Assembly (NCBI RefSeq): GCF_021353295.2 | Contig: NZ_CP120635.1 | Coordinates: 3,811,501 to 3,875,500 of the forward strand | Reading direction: 5' to 3' | Origin: Pseudodesulfovibrio thermohalotolerans | GTDB taxonomy: Bacteria > Desulfobacterota > Desulfovibrionia > Desulfovibrionales > Desulfovibrionaceae | Length of the DNA stretch: 64,000 bases | Shown here: positions 16,495-25,204 of the stretch, piece after piece | How the letters are laid out: the number at the start of each line of letters is the position of its first letter | Numbering within the stretch: the first letter of the stretch is position 1 | Program-made: the position numbers and the translations under genes | The notes under the pieces: model-generated | What the model saw: the letters and a program-made list of their open reading frames with translations, nothing else | The model's database searches: none | What the model was told of the DNA's origin: nothing

Positions 16495-17366
16495 AGACCG
16501 GATACCGCCTCTTCTCCCTCTTCTGCTGGGCCTGCGCCCTGCTGCCCGTGGTCGGGGTGTTCGGCCTCGTCGTCTTTCTCCTGAAGCAGGGCTGGGGCGG
16601 ACTCGGCCTGGAACTGTTTTTCGGCGACACCCCGCCGTTGGACGCCATATTCCGGTTCGCGCCCGTGTGGGACGGCATCTGGCCCGCCTGCTTCGGGACG
16701 CTGGCCGTCACCGGGCTGGCCGCACTCACGGCCATCCCCCTCGGATTGTTCTGCGGCATTTACCTGAACGAATTCCCACGCGGCCGCCTCTCCGGCATCC
16801 TGGATTTCTGCGTGAACCTACTGGCGGGAATGCCTTCCATCATCATGGGACTGTTCGGGTTCGCGCTCATCCTCTTTCTGCGCCACACGCTGGTTCCCGA
16901 CGCGGGCACCGGCCTGTTGCTTTCTGGATTCTGCATGGGCCTGCTGGTCCTGCCCTATATGATAAAGTCCACCCAGTCCTCGCTGGGCGGCCTTCCCGAA
17001 GACCTCCGGCTCATGGGAACCGGGCTCGGCTTCTCCAAAAGCCAGACGATCCGCCACATCCTGCTGCCGTCCGCGGGCAGGGGAATCATGAGCGGGGTGG
17101 TCCTTTCCATAGGCCGGGCGGCGGAAGACACCGCCGTCATCATGCTCACCGGGGCCGTGGCCAACGCAGGGCTTCCGCGAGGGCTCTTCGACAACTATGA
17201 GGCGCTGCCTTTCTTCATCTACACGGTGGCCGCCGAATATCAGTCGCCGGAGGAACTGCAACACGGATTCGGCGCGGCGCTGGTGCTGCTTACCATGACC
17301 ATGGGACTGTTCCTGGCCGCGCACGGACTGCACCACGCAATGGAGAAACGATGGAAACGGGGATGA
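16491..17366 (+). CDS. pstA: Phosphate ABC transporter permease PstA
   Basis: A 291-residue inner-membrane permease with about six spans. The EAA-type loop (GTGLGFSKSQTIRHILLPSA) lies near residue 179, and AAEDTAVIMLTGAVANAG follows, typical of PstA. A GAGGACAAAGG site lies inside the end of pstC. It overlaps pstC at the start and pstB at the end (16 bases), so pstC-pstA-pstB are tightly coupled. Confidence 0.93.
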   Translation: MKTGYRLFSLFCWACALLPVVGVFGLVVFLLKQGWGGLGLELFFGDTPPLDAIFRFAPVWDGIWPACFGTLAVTGLAALTAIPLGLFCGIYLNEFPRGRLSGILDFCVNLLAGMPSIIMGLFGFALILFLRHTLVPDAGTGLLLSGFCMGLLVLPYMIKSTQSSLGGLPEDLRLMGTGLGFSKSQTIRHILLPSAGRGIMSGVVLSIGRAAEDTAVIMLTGAVANAGLPRGLFDNYEALPFFIYTVAAEYQSPEELQHGFGAALVLLTMTMGLFLAAHGLHHAMEKRWKRG

Positions 17367-18118
17367 ACACGGTTATTTCGATCCGGGACCTCACGGTCTC
17401 CTTCAAGGACAAGAAAGCCCTGTCCGATGTGAGCTTCGACGTCATGCCGAACGAACTGACCGTGTTGGTCGGCCGCTCGGGATCGGGGAAATCCACACTG
17501 CTCAGAGCCGTGAACAGACTCAACGAATGTTTCGAGGGATGCGAAACCAGCGGCGGCATATCCGTCCGCCTGGGCGGGGAAACGCTGGACGTCTATGCCT
17601 CCGAGACCGACCCGGAACGGCTTCGCAGCCGTGTGGGCATGGTTTTTCAGTCGCCCAACGTCCTGCCCATCTCCATTGAACGGAACCTGCTCCTGCCGCA
17701 AAAACTGGTGCGCGGCATTGGCGGGGCCAGAGCGCGTGAAGTCATGGAGCGGGTGCTGGAAGACGTCGGATTGCTCGACGAGGTGAAGGACCGGCTCAAA
17801 CAGCCTGCGGGCACCCTGTCCGGCGGCCAGCAACAACGGCTGTGCCTTGCACGGACCATGGCCCTGGAGCCGGAGATTCTCCTGCTCGACGAACCCACGG
17901 CGTCGGTGGACTACAAGTCCGTGGAGCATATCGAACAACTGCTCCTGCGGCTCGCGCCGACGCTGCCCATGCTGGTGGTCTCCCACAGCCTGGACCAGAC
18001 GCGAACGCTGGCCGACCGGGTCATTCTCATGCGGGAAGGAAGAGTGGCCGGGACATGGAGCCGTACCGACCATGATGCGGAAACAGCGTTCGACGAGCTG
18101 CTTTCCACGACGTTTTAA
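17351..18118 (+). CDS. pstB: Phosphate ABC transporter ATP-binding protein PstB
   Basis: A 255-residue ABC ATPase that drives phosphate uptake. Walker A is GRSGSGKST near residue 41, the signature LSGGQQQRLCLARTMA is near 157, Walker B is ILLLDEPTASVD near 177, and the switch His is in VVSHSL. Compared with canonical PstB it is slightly divergent (DYKSVEHIEQLL in place of the usual PTSALD/KIEELI region), in keeping with the short PstS. The start at 17351 has a GGAG site; ATG 17363 is an alternative. No phoU follows in this window. Confidence 0.92.
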   Translation: METGMNTVISIRDLTVSFKDKKALSDVSFDVMPNELTVLVGRSGSGKSTLLRAVNRLNECFEGCETSGGISVRLGGETLDVYASETDPERLRSRVGMVFQSPNVLPISIERNLLLPQKLVRGIGGARAREVMERVLEDVGLLDEVKDRLKQPAGTLSGGQQQRLCLARTMALEPEILLLDEPTASVDYKSVEHIEQLLLRLAPTLPMLVVSHSLDQTRTLADRVILMREGRVAGTWSRTDHDAETAFDELLSTTF

Positions 18119-18121
18119 GGC

Positions 18122-18155
18122 TGCGCCCGGACAGCCTTTCCTGTTGCCGGGCGCA
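18122..18155. terminator. Hairpin between convergent pstB and serS
   Basis: TGCGCCCGG (18122-18130) pairs with CCGGGCGCA (18147-18155), with an inner ACAG/CTGT stem. There is no strong T-run. Confidence 0.6.
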
Positions 18156-18169
18156 CCGTGTGAAACGTC

Positions 18170-19450
18170 TTATTCGGGTTTGACCACTTCGAGGCCCCCC
18201 ATGTAGGGACGCAACGCCTCGGGAATGACCAGCGAGCCGTCGGCCTGCTGGTAGTTCTCCAGAACGGCCACGAGGCAACGCCCCACGGCCAGGCCGGAGC
18301 CGTTGAGGGTGTGGGGATACAGCTTCTTCTTGGAGTCCTTGGGCTGGAACCGGATGTTGGCCCGGCGCGCCTGGAAGTCCTCGCAGTTGGAGCAGGAGGA
18401 AATCTCACGGTACTTGCCCTGGCCGGGCAGCCAGACCTCGATGTCGTAGGTCTTGGCCGCGGAAAAGCCTATGTCGCCGGTGCACAGGACGATGGTGCGA
18501 TAGTGCAGTCCGAGCAGCTCCAGGATGCGCTCGGCGGAGCGGGTCATCTTCTCCAGCGCCTCGTACGAGTGGTCCGGATGGGCGAAGTTGACCATCTCCA
18601 CCTTGTAGAACTGGTGCTGGCGGATGAGCCCCTTGGTGTCCTTGCCGTAGGAACCGGCCTCGGAACGGAAGCACGGGGTCTGGGCGCAGAACTTGACCGG
18701 CAGCTTTTCCTCGGGGATGACCTCGTCGGCAAAGATGTTGGTCAGCGGCACCTCGGCCGTGGGAATGAGGTAGAACTCGCGCTCGTCGGTGAGCTTGAAC
18801 AGGTCCTCCTCGAACTTGGGCAACTGGCCCGTGCCGGTCATGGTCTTCTTGTTGACTATGAACGGAGGCAGAACCTCGGTGTAGCCGTGCTCGCCGGTCT
18901 GGGTGTCCAGCATGAGCTGCGCCAGGGCGCGTTCGAGCCGGGCGCACCAGCCGAAGCTGACGGAAAATCTGGCCCCGGCCAGCTTGGCCGCACACTCGAA
19001 GTCCAGGCCGCCAAGGGCGGTCCCTATCTCCCAATGCTCTCTGGGCTCGAAATCCATGACCGGCTTCTCGCCCCAGTAGCGCAGGACCGGGTTGTCCTCC
19101 TCGCCCGCGCCCTCGGGCACGGATTCGTGGGGGATGTTGGGCACGGACATCATCCAGTCGCGCTCGGCTTTCTCCACTTTGGCCAGATCCCTGTCGAGTT
19201 CCTTGGTGCGCTCGGCGACCTTGCCCATCTTGGCCAGCAGGTCCGAGGCGTCCTCGCCCGCCTTCTTGCGCTTGGCAATTTCGGGGCCGACGGCGTTCTT
19301 CTCGGCCTTGAGGGATTCCACCTCGCCGACAAGTTGCTTCCGCCGGTCGTCCAGGTCGGTGAATTCGCTCACGTCTATCTTGGAATGACGTTTCTCAAGG
19401 GCCTGGCGGACCTGGGCCGGGTTCTTCTGCATCAGTTTGAGATCAAGCAT
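18170..19450 (-). CDS. serS: Seryl-tRNA synthetase
   Basis: A 426-residue class II aminoacyl-tRNA synthetase that charges tRNA-Ser (and tRNA-Sec). The N-terminal coiled-coil arm (residues 30-100) is followed by the catalytic core with TAEVPLTN, motif 2 ([22 protein letters not shown] region) and motif 3 ([20 protein letters not shown] region). Length matches the family. It is the last gene of the likely hisC-cmk-serS transcript, 41 bases after cmk. Confidence 0.98.
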   Translation of the reverse strand: MLDLKLMQKNPAQVRQALEKRHSKIDVSEFTDLDDRRKQLVGEVESLKAEKNAVGPEIAKRKKAGEDASDLLAKMGKVAERTKELDRDLAKVEKAERDWMMSVPNIPHESVPEGAGEEDNPVLRYWGEKPVMDFEPREHWEIGTALGGLDFECAAKLAGARFSVSFGWCARLERALAQLMLDTQTGEHGYTEVLPPFIVNKKTMTGTGQLPKFEEDLFKLTDEREFYLIPTAEVPLTNIFADEVIPEEKLPVKFCAQTPCFRSEAGSYGKDTKGLIRQHQFYKVEMVNFAHPDHSYEALEKMTRSAERILELLGLHYRTIVLCTGDIGFSAAKTYDIEVWLPGQGKYREISSCSNCEDFQARRANIRFQPKDSKKKLYPHTLNGSGLAVGRCLVAVLENYQQADGSLVIPEALRPYMGGLEVVKPE

Positions 19451-19491
19451 GGCAAAAATATCTCCTCAATGGCTTAGATATCGGGTGTATC

Positions 19492-20151
19492 CTAGGCCAC
19501 GGCTTCTTTCAAGGCGGCCAGGACTTGGTCCCGGTCCAATTCCGTGGTGTCGATGACGATCGCGTCGTCCGCAGGCTTGAGCGGAGCAACGGGTCGATTG
19601 CGGTCCTGAGCGTCGCGTTTCGCGATCTGCTCCCTCAACTCGTCGAGGTCGGCGGGCTTGCCCATCCGTTCAAGCTGGAGGAAGCGACGCTGGGCGCGCT
19701 CCTCCACGGAGGCGTCCAGGAAAAACTTGTGCGGGGCGCCGGGAAAGACAACGGTGCCCATGTCGCGACCTTCGGCGACCAGGGAGAACCGCTCCCCCAA
19801 CGCCTGCTGGGCCTTTTTCAAAAAGTTCCGAACCACCGGCAGGGTGGCGATGTTCGAGGCCCACATGCCCACTTCCTCGGTGCGAATCTCGTTCCCGATG
19901 GGTTTGCCGTTCAGGGACAAGACCGAATCCTCACCCACGCCGGAGAGGCTGTACGCGAGCCCGTCGAGCGCCTTCTCAAGGTCCTCTTCGGACCAATTCC
20001 AGGCTCCTTTCCCGAGCTTCCAGGCCACGGACCGGAACATGGCCCCGGTATCCAGGTAGGGAATGGAAAGCAGCCGGGCCAGACGCTTGGCCATGGTGGA
20101 CTTACCCACACCGGCCGGGCCGTCGATGGTCACGATCAGCGGGCTACCCAT
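19492..20151 (-). CDS. cmk: Cytidylate kinase
   Basis: A 219-residue (d)CMP kinase that makes CDP/dCDP for nucleic acid and lipid synthesis. The P-loop TIDGPAGVGKSTMAKRLA is at residues 8-25, followed by YLDTGAMFRSVAW. The CMP-specific insert and the VAEGRDMGTVVFP motif (about 125) are present, and the lid segment has KRDAQDRNRPVAPLKPADDA. The start ATG overlaps the end of hisC by 8 bases, which implies translational coupling. Confidence 0.97.
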   Translation of the reverse strand: MGSPLIVTIDGPAGVGKSTMAKRLARLLSIPYLDTGAMFRSVAWKLGKGAWNWSEEDLEKALDGLAYSLSGVGEDSVLSLNGKPIGNEIRTEEVGMWASNIATLPVVRNFLKKAQQALGERFSLVAEGRDMGTVVFPGAPHKFFLDASVEERAQRRFLQLERMGKPADLDELREQIAKRDAQDRNRPVAPLKPADDAIVIDTTELDRDQVLAALKEAVA

Positions 20152-21244
20152 TGAGGATGTCCCCCATCGCCTCGATGAACTGCCGGTTCTCCCCGTCCGT
20201 GCCCACGTTCACGCGGATGCAGTCGCCCAGGCCGAAGCTCCCCAAGTGGCGGACGATGATGCCCCGCTCCAGGAGCGTCTGGAAAATCGACTTGGCGTCC
20301 ATGGGCGGACGGAACATGACGAAGTTGGACTGGCTCGGCCAGACCTTGCAACCGAGCCTGGTCAGCTCCTTCGTGAAATACTCGCGTCCGCGCATGACCA
20401 CGCTCAGGGTCTCGTTGAAGAACACCTCGTCCTCCAGCGCGGCCAGCCCGGCCTCCTCGGCCAGCAGGTTGACCGTGAACGGAATGCGCGCATTGGCGAG
20501 CAGCGCGGCGAGGTCAGCGGGCATGATCCCGTACCCAAGCCGCATACCAGCCAGGCCGTAAGCCTTGGAAAAGGTCCGCAGGCAGACCAGATTCTCAAAC
20601 TTGTCGAAGGCCTGCACCGGAGAATAGGACTCGGGCGGCCAGGCGAACTCGATGTACGCCTCGTCCACCACCAGCAGGCAATCCTTGGGCAGCACGCCCG
20701 CAAGCACGCTCAGGTCCTCGACCCCGGCGGCCAGCCCCGAAGGGTTGTCCGGGCTGGTCACGATGACCATGGCCGTGTTCTCGTCCGCGGCCTCGGCCAT
20801 GGCGTCCAGAGGCAGCTCGTACCCTTCGCCGCGCGGAACCTCGCGGTACTCCAGCCCGCACAGCTTGGCGCACATGCGGTACATGGCGAAGCAGTGCTCG
20901 TAGCAGACCACATTGGACTTGCCGGGGATGCCCTTCATGCGGAAAAGCATGTCGATAATCTCGTCCGATCCGTTGCCCACCAGTACGCACTCCGCAGGCA
21001 CTCCCGCGTTCGCGGCAATGGCCTCTACCAGCCGGGGCGTATGGTTCTCCGGGTACCGGAAGGCCCGCGCGGCGTTGCGCTCGATGGCCTTCTTCACCAG
21101 CGGCGACGTGCCGAGCGGATTCTCGTTGCTCGCCAGCTTGATGACCGAGGTCAATCCGTAACGGGCCTGAATCTGCTCGATGGTCAGACCCGGCACATAC
21201 GGGGCGAAATCCAATATCTCCGGACGAACGGTAAATTTCCTCAT
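20144..21244 (-). CDS. hisC: Histidinol-phosphate aminotransferase
   Basis: A 366-residue PLP enzyme of fold type I that converts imidazole-acetol phosphate to histidinol phosphate. LASNENPLG (substrate and cofactor binding) is near residue 32, VTSPDNPSG near 160, and the Schiff-base Lys is in TFSKAYGLAGMRLGYG near 218. Of two adjacent ATG codons, the one at 21244 is 6 bases from GAGGAG and was chosen. The long upstream reading is unsupported. It is the first gene of hisC-cmk-serS. Confidence 0.95.
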   Translation of the reverse strand: MRKFTVRPEILDFAPYVPGLTIEQIQARYGLTSVIKLASNENPLGTSPLVKKAIERNAARAFRYPENHTPRLVEAIAANAGVPAECVLVGNGSDEIIDMLFRMKGIPGKSNVVCYEHCFAMYRMCAKLCGLEYREVPRGEGYELPLDAMAEAADENTAMVIVTSPDNPSGLAAGVEDLSVLAGVLPKDCLLVVDEAYIEFAWPPESYSPVQAFDKFENLVCLRTFSKAYGLAGMRLGYGIMPADLAALLANARIPFTVNLLAEEAGLAALEDEVFFNETLSVVMRGREYFTKELTRLGCKVWPSQSNFVMFRPPMDAKSIFQTLLERGIIVRHLGSFGLGDCIRVNVGTDGENRQFIEAMGDILNG

Positions 21245-21316
21245 CATGCTCTCCTCAAAAAAAGGTGGCCTTGTCGGACGGGCGTCTCCGACGGCCAGGG
21301 CGCCGCCCTGGACCCG

Positions 21317-21346
21317 CCAGAGAACCTTTTGAAAAAGGTTCTCTGG
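21317..21346. repeat. Perfect 14-bp inverted repeat upstream of hisC
   Basis: CCAGAGAACCTTTT (21317-21330) and its exact complement (21333-21346) form a hairpin with a 2-base loop, ending in A/T runs on the stem. It looks like a terminator or a member of a genome-wide repeat family; only one copy is in the window. Confidence 0.65.
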
Positions 21347-21439
21347 ACTCTCCAAAACTTTTTATGTGCCTTCGGCAGACTTGTATGAACGCGATTGGTC
21401 ATACGATCGACATTCCATTCCCATATCCTCACCCGCGAA

Positions 21440-21550
21440 GCGCCCAACAAGTGTAGGACGGGAGAGAGGATGGGGGTCCGGGGGAAGGGGAGAGGGAAAG
21501 CCCTTTTCTCAAAGGGTTTCCCTCTCCCCTTCCCCCGGCCGCCGGAGGCC
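21440..21550. repeat. Dispersed repeat R1, intact copy
   Basis: A purine-rich arm (gggggtccgggggaagggg ... agggaaag) and a complementary pyrimidine-rich arm meet at cccttttctcaaaggg near 21505. The stem is roughly 27-28 bp. The same architecture with closely matching sequence occurs at 63262-63352 and, split by the IS, at 6895-6970 plus 7962-8018. Confidence 0.8.
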
Positions 21551-21552
21551 GC

Positions 21553-21582
21553 AAAAAAAGGAACGGTCGAGACCGTTCCTTT
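21553..21582 (-). terminator. Terminator of the universal stress protein gene
   Basis: AAAGGAACGGTC (21557-21568) pairs with GACCGTTCCTTT (21571-21582) around GA; the A-run at 21553-21559 gives a T-tract on the minus strand. Confidence 0.92.
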
Positions 21583-21610
21583 ATATGGTTTAGGTCAGTC
21601 CGTAAAGGAA

Positions 21611-22051
21611 CTAGCTGGGCCGGACGGTGAGGACCGGAGCCTTGGAGCTCTTGACGACCTTTTCGGCCACGGAGCCGAAAAGGATGCGGTCGATGCCCTT
21701 GCGGCCATGAGTGCCCATGACGACCATGTCGCAACCCTCGGCTTCACTGATGGCGAGAATCTCCTCGGCGGGATAGCCGGTGACGACCTTCCCTTCGACC
21801 TTGATATCGCTAAAGTTTTCCTTAACAAAGGCATTCATGGTGTCTTCGGCGCCGGTGACGATCTCACCCACGAAGCTTTCGATGGAGCTGGGCGGCACGT
21901 GGAAGCCCACGTACTGGCTGAGGGAAGGCGCGACATAGAGCACCAGGACTTCCGCCCCGGAACTCTTGGCCATCATACCCGCATAATCAGCGACCATCGG
22001 GCTGTAGTCCGAGAAATCGACAGCGCACAGAATCTTCTTGATTTCGACCAT
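21611..22051 (-). CDS. Universal stress protein (UspA family)
   Basis: A 146-residue cytoplasmic protein with the Usp alpha/beta fold. The N-terminal ILCAVDFSDYS and the C-terminal ATP-binding pattern G-x2-G-x9-G-S (MGTHGRKGIDRILFGSVAEK, near residues 112-131) are present, so it should belong to the ATP-binding class of Usp. A GGAGGAG site precedes the ATG. It has its own promoter (22229-22256) and terminator, so it is monocistronic. Its exact stress role cannot be read from sequence. Confidence 0.95.
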   Translation of the reverse strand: MVEIKKILCAVDFSDYSPMVADYAGMMAKSSGAEVLVLYVAPSLSQYVGFHVPPSSIESFVGEIVTGAEDTMNAFVKENFSDIKVEGKVVTGYPAEEILAISEAEGCDMVVMGTHGRKGIDRILFGSVAEKVVKSSKAPVLTVRPS

Positions 22052-22228
22052 GGGTTCTCCTCCTTATGTTGTTTTCCCCGCCTAAAGCGAAGGAAAGAAT
22101 TCTTGCCTAATTCATTTATGCCTTTCCAGCTCCCGATAGACAACCTTTTTCTTCTACATTAGTGTGTATCCGAAGCAGGCCGTCTTTCCACGATCGGCGG
22201 CAGAATTTGCCGGGCCTCTCACAAAAAA

Positions 22229-22256
22229 AGAATAATACTTTACAGCAAGTTGTCAA
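22229..22256 (-). promoter_or_regulatory. Candidate sigma-70 promoter of the uspA-type gene
   Basis: On the minus strand TTGACA (22251-22256) and TATTCT (22229-22234) are 16 bases apart, about 180 bases upstream of the start codon, in an AT-rich patch. The leader would therefore be long. Confidence 0.5.
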
Positions 22257-22267
22257 CGTTCAGCCAT

Positions 22268-22283
22268 TGGCAGGCTTCTTGCT
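22268..22283 (+). promoter_or_regulatory. Sigma-54 promoter of the 156-residue protein
   Basis: The sequence TGGCAGGCTTCTTGCT matches the consensus TGGCACGNNNNTTGCW at all but one fixed position, with GG and GC exactly 10 bases apart. It lies 36 bases before the start codon of the downstream gene. Confidence 0.82.
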
Positions 22284-22318
22284 TTATTTTAGGCAAACCA
22301 CAGGATAGGAGTTGAAGT

Positions 22319-22789
22319 ATGAAGATCCGTCCTGATCAGATCGAGGGCGTCCAGCCGGAACAATTGCAACGCCGCAACAAGGCGGGGCAGTCCGAATCGG
22401 CCTTCGGGGATTTTCTCAATCGGGAAGTGGCGCGAGGTGAAACGACCGCCGCGTCGAACATTGCGCCGCCGCCGATCGTGAACCCCCTGCTCGCCGCCGG
22501 AGCGGTCGCCAACGTGCGTCCCGTGTCCGAGGACGGTGCCCAGGTCGCGGGTCAGGTGGAATCCATTCTCGACAAGTGGGACGACTACACCGCCGCCCTC
22601 GCCGATCCCGAGGCCGGACTCAAATCCGCCTACGGCACCCTCGACGAGATCGCCGACGATGTTGCCAGCCTCAAGGCCGGACAACCGGACCTGGCGAGCA
22701 CCCACCCCGGACTCAAGTCCATCGTCGACGAACTGGAAACCCTCGCCGCCGCCGAACAGTTCAAGTTCAACCGGGGCGACTACGTCTAA
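22319..22789 (+). CDS. Conserved-looking hypothetical protein under sigma-54 control
   Basis: A 156-residue soluble protein that I cannot assign to a family. Residues 1-50 (MKIRPDQIEGVQPEQLQRRN) are polar and probably disordered. A Pro/Ala stretch (IAPPPIVNPLLAAGAVANVR) follows, and residues 75-156 are predicted helical (VAGQVESILDKWDDYTAAL and EIADDVASLKAG). There is no signal peptide or metal motif. RBS TAGGAGT precedes the ATG. The near-consensus sigma-54 promoter and the size and composition recall small flagellar regulators or export chaperones (inference). flgE in this window has the same promoter type. It is followed by a terminator, so it is monocistronic. Confidence 0.85.
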   Translation: MKIRPDQIEGVQPEQLQRRNKAGQSESAFGDFLNREVARGETTAASNIAPPPIVNPLLAAGAVANVRPVSEDGAQVAGQVESILDKWDDYTAALADPEAGLKSAYGTLDEIADDVASLKAGQPDLASTHPGLKSIVDELETLAAAEQFKFNRGDYV

Positions 22790-22820
22790 ACGTCACCAGG
22801 GACCCGAACCTATTTGCCCG

Positions 22821-22856
22821 GCCCGGCCCGCATCAGCGGACCGGGCCGCCTTCTTT
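22821..22856 (+). terminator. Terminator of the 156-residue protein gene
   Basis: GCCCGG-CCCGC pairs with GCGGA-CCGGGC around ATCA, with one mismatch, and is followed by CCTTCTTTT. It begins 31 bases after the stop. Confidence 0.85.
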
Positions 22857-23306
22857 TCCCATCCGGAAAATCCGCTTTTCCAACCCCTTGCATCCACCTG
22901 AGACCAAGTTCGATTTTTTTCGGGCAATCCCGGCAGCACCGCTGCTCTCAATGCCGCCAGGCGCATTGCGCAAAGAAAATCCCGAAGGGCCTTAAAAATG
23001 CTTGCGGATATAATCGAGTCGGCATAAGTCTCGCCTGCCTTTTGATTAGGCGATTGTGTTCGCGGACGGCCTCGGCCTTTTTTGGGGTCAGGAAAGAGCG
23101 GTTCTCATGCCTCCTTCAAGCCCCTGAACATGGGATTTGCCGCCCAAGCGAAAGCTCGGCAAATCTCTCCCGGCAGCTCGTTCTCACCACAATCAAGAAA
23201 GGACCGACATCCTCCACCTGGTATTACGGCTTTTCGTTTTCCTTGGGGAGGTTGGCCTGGGCGGGCATCCGTCCGCTCAGGCCTATATTTCAAGGAGATT
23301 GGGGAT
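22857..23306 (+). other. Long leader-like intergenic region before the DMT transporter
   Basis: No ORF with coding character is seen in about 450 bases. It contains a 9-bp perfect stem (gatttgccg near 23133 with cggcaaatc near 23158, loop about 16) and a GGCCTCGGCC hairpin followed by TTTTTT near 23066-23082, which looks like a terminator. The arrangement could be a regulated 5' leader. I compared it by eye with fluoride, ykkC/guanidine, SAM and ZTP consensus features and found no match. Confidence 0.4.
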
Positions 23307-24272
23307 ATGACTTTCCGCCTTTTTCGTCACACTCAGGCTGCGGGTTACTTCTTCATCACGCTGGGCATCATGTTCTGGAGCGGCAATTTCGTGGCCGCTC
23401 GCGGACTGGCCCAGGAACTTCAGCCGGCCACCATCAACCTGTTGCGATGGATTCTGGCCACCCTGATTTTCCTGCCCTTCGGCTGGCGGGCTTTCTGGCG
23501 CGAACGGGAGGCGGTGCTCCGCCACTGGAAAGTATTGAGCCTGCTCGCGCTGACCGGCATCTCCCTGTACGATACGGTCGTCTTCATGGCCGGACACACC
23601 ACGGGGACGCTAAACATGTCGCTGATCGCGACCCTCTCGCCCCTGCTGACCGCTTTGACGGCCCAGTTCCTGTACAAGGAACGCATCGGCCATTCCATGT
23701 ACCTCGGCATCGCCGTGAGCAGTTTCGGCGTGGCCTACCTGGTCACCGGCGGGCAGCTCGGACGGCTGTTGTCCCTGCATTTCACCCCGGGCGACCTGCT
23801 CATCCTGTCCACGACCTGCATGTCCGCCGTGTACAACACCGCAGTGAGCAAGGTGGCGAACAAGCTCAGCCAGACGACCCTCTTTCTCTCCATCAGCCTG
23901 CTGGGCACCCTGTACCTCGTCCCCCTGTACCTGTGGGAAACCGGGGGCCGTATCACCCTGCCGCCGATCTCCGGCGACGTGGCCGTCTCCCTGATCTATC
24001 TGGCGGTGCTCGCCTCGATTCTCTGTTTTCTTTTCTGGAACTCCGCCGTCCAGATCCTCGGCGCGCCCAAGGCCATGTTGTTCTATTACACCCTGCCGCC
24101 GGTCAGCGCGCTGATCGCCTGGTTCGTCATCGACGAGCCGGTCAACAGGACCCAACTCCTGAGCGGAGCATTGATTCTCGGGGGAATATTCGTCGCTCTC
24201 TACGAGGGCGCCCCCCGATCGGCCGGAAAGGGAGGCATGAGAAGACAACACGCAATGGGAGTCGCCCATTGA
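23307..24272 (+). CDS. EamA/DMT-superfamily transporter
   Basis: A 321-residue inner-membrane protein with about ten spans arranged as two EamA repeats (residues 12-145 and 155-290). Typical features are the N-terminal FWSGNFVAARGL, the repeat-end EPVNRTQLLSGALILGGI and the second-repeat Pro-rich YTLPPVSALIAWFVIDEP region. Members export small metabolites or amino acids; the substrate cannot be told. ATG 23307 follows AAGGAGA; the 75-residue upstream reading is non-coding in character. It is monocistronic, preceded by an unusual long leader. Confidence 0.92.
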   Translation: MTFRLFRHTQAAGYFFITLGIMFWSGNFVAARGLAQELQPATINLLRWILATLIFLPFGWRAFWREREAVLRHWKVLSLLALTGISLYDTVVFMAGHTTGTLNMSLIATLSPLLTALTAQFLYKERIGHSMYLGIAVSSFGVAYLVTGGQLGRLLSLHFTPGDLLILSTTCMSAVYNTAVSKVANKLSQTTLFLSISLLGTLYLVPLYLWETGGRITLPPISGDVAVSLIYLAVLASILCFLFWNSAVQILGAPKAMLFYYTLPPVSALIAWFVIDEPVNRTQLLSGALILGGIFVALYEGAPRSAGKGGMRRQHAMGVAH

Positions 24273-24481
24273 CGTCCCGACCGGATGCGGCCGTCCCAAG
24301 CCCTTGGGAACGCCGGTACGCCATGGCTCGCTCCGGCATAGCGGAACGCCCTGATTTCATTTAGGTGTCATAGCCTGAATGCAAAGGATGACAGCGCTTC
24401 GCCGCGCTGGAAACAGGCTGTCGGGAATAATGCGGACGCGCCGCCCGAAGCACTCCGCCCCGGGGCAACGCCTTTACCCGC

Positions 24482-25204
24482 CTATTCTCCCAGGTACGCC
24501 TTGCGGATGTCGGGATTCGCGAGCAGCTTCCGGGCATCGTCTTCCATGACGACGTTGCCCGTCTCCAGCACATAGCCGCGCGTTGCGGCCTGGAGCGCGA
24601 GGTTGGCGTTCTGTTCGACCAGAACCACCGTGACGCCCTGCTCGTTTATCATCTTGACGATGTCGAATATCTGCTTGACCAGAAGCGGGGCCAACCCCAT
24701 GGACGGCTCGTCCAGGAGCAGGACCTTGGGGCGGCTCATGAGCGCGCGGGCCATGGCGAGCATCTGCTGTTCGCCGCCTGACAGCGTGCCGCCCAGTTGC
24801 TTGCGCCGCTCGCGCAGCTTGGGGAACAGCTCGAAGACGCGTCCCACGTCCTCCTTTACCTCGACGGCGTCACGGCGGAAAAACGCGCCCATGTCGAGAT
24901 TTTCGAGCACTGTCAGACGGGGAAAGATCCGCCGCCCCTCCGGCACCTGGCACAGCCCCATGGTCGGCAGGACGTCGGAGTTCACTTCGTTGATCCGTCG
25001 GCCCCGGTACATGATGTCGCCGGACACCGCCTTGACGATGTTGCAGATGGTCATCAACGTCGTGGACTTGCCCGCGCCGTTGGCTCCGATAATGGAGACC
25101 ACCTCGCCCTCGAACACCTTCAACGAGATGCCCTTCAGGGCCTGAATCCGCCCATATGCGGAAACCACGTTCCGCATTTCCAGAATCGGTGTATTTTCAG
25201 CCAT
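24482..25204 (-). CDS. livF: Branched-chain amino acid ABC transporter ATP-binding protein LivF
   Basis: A 240-residue ABC ATPase, the second of the pair powering Liv uptake. Walker A GANGAGKST is near residue 39, LSGGEQQMLAMARALM near 140, Walker B VLLLDEPSMGLAPL near 161, and VVLVEQNANLAL is diagnostic of LivF. RBS CCGGAGG precedes the ATG. It is the last gene of livG-livK-livH-livM-livF and is separated from livM by 217 bases, an unusually wide gap for the operon. Confidence 0.96.
   Translation of the reverse strand: MAENTPILEMRNVVSAYGRIQALKGISLKVFEGEVVSIIGANGAGKSTTLMTICNIVKAVSGDIMYRGRRINEVNSDVLPTMGLCQVPEGRRIFPRLTVLENLDMGAFFRRDAVEVKEDVGRVFELFPKLRERRKQLGGTLSGGEQQMLAMARALMSRPKVLLLDEPSMGLAPLLVKQIFDIVKMINEQGVTVVLVEQNANLALQAATRGYVLETGNVVMEDDARKLLANPDIRKAYLGE

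Larger units (their letters stand above)
21248..21610. other. Intergenic region with three inverted-repeat structures
   Basis: No gene is seen. The region holds the 14-bp hairpin at 21317-21346, repeat R1 (21440-21550) and the uspA terminator (21553-21582), each listed separately. The DNA between them is GC-rich and featureless. Confidence 0.7.

Noticed and set aside
22857..23306. Known riboswitch (fluoride, guanidine, SAM, ZTP) upstream of the DMT transporter
   Set aside because: The ggcgattgtgttcgc start recalls the fluoride motif, but the conserved downstream CUGAUG...CCUAC part is absent; no other consensus fits.
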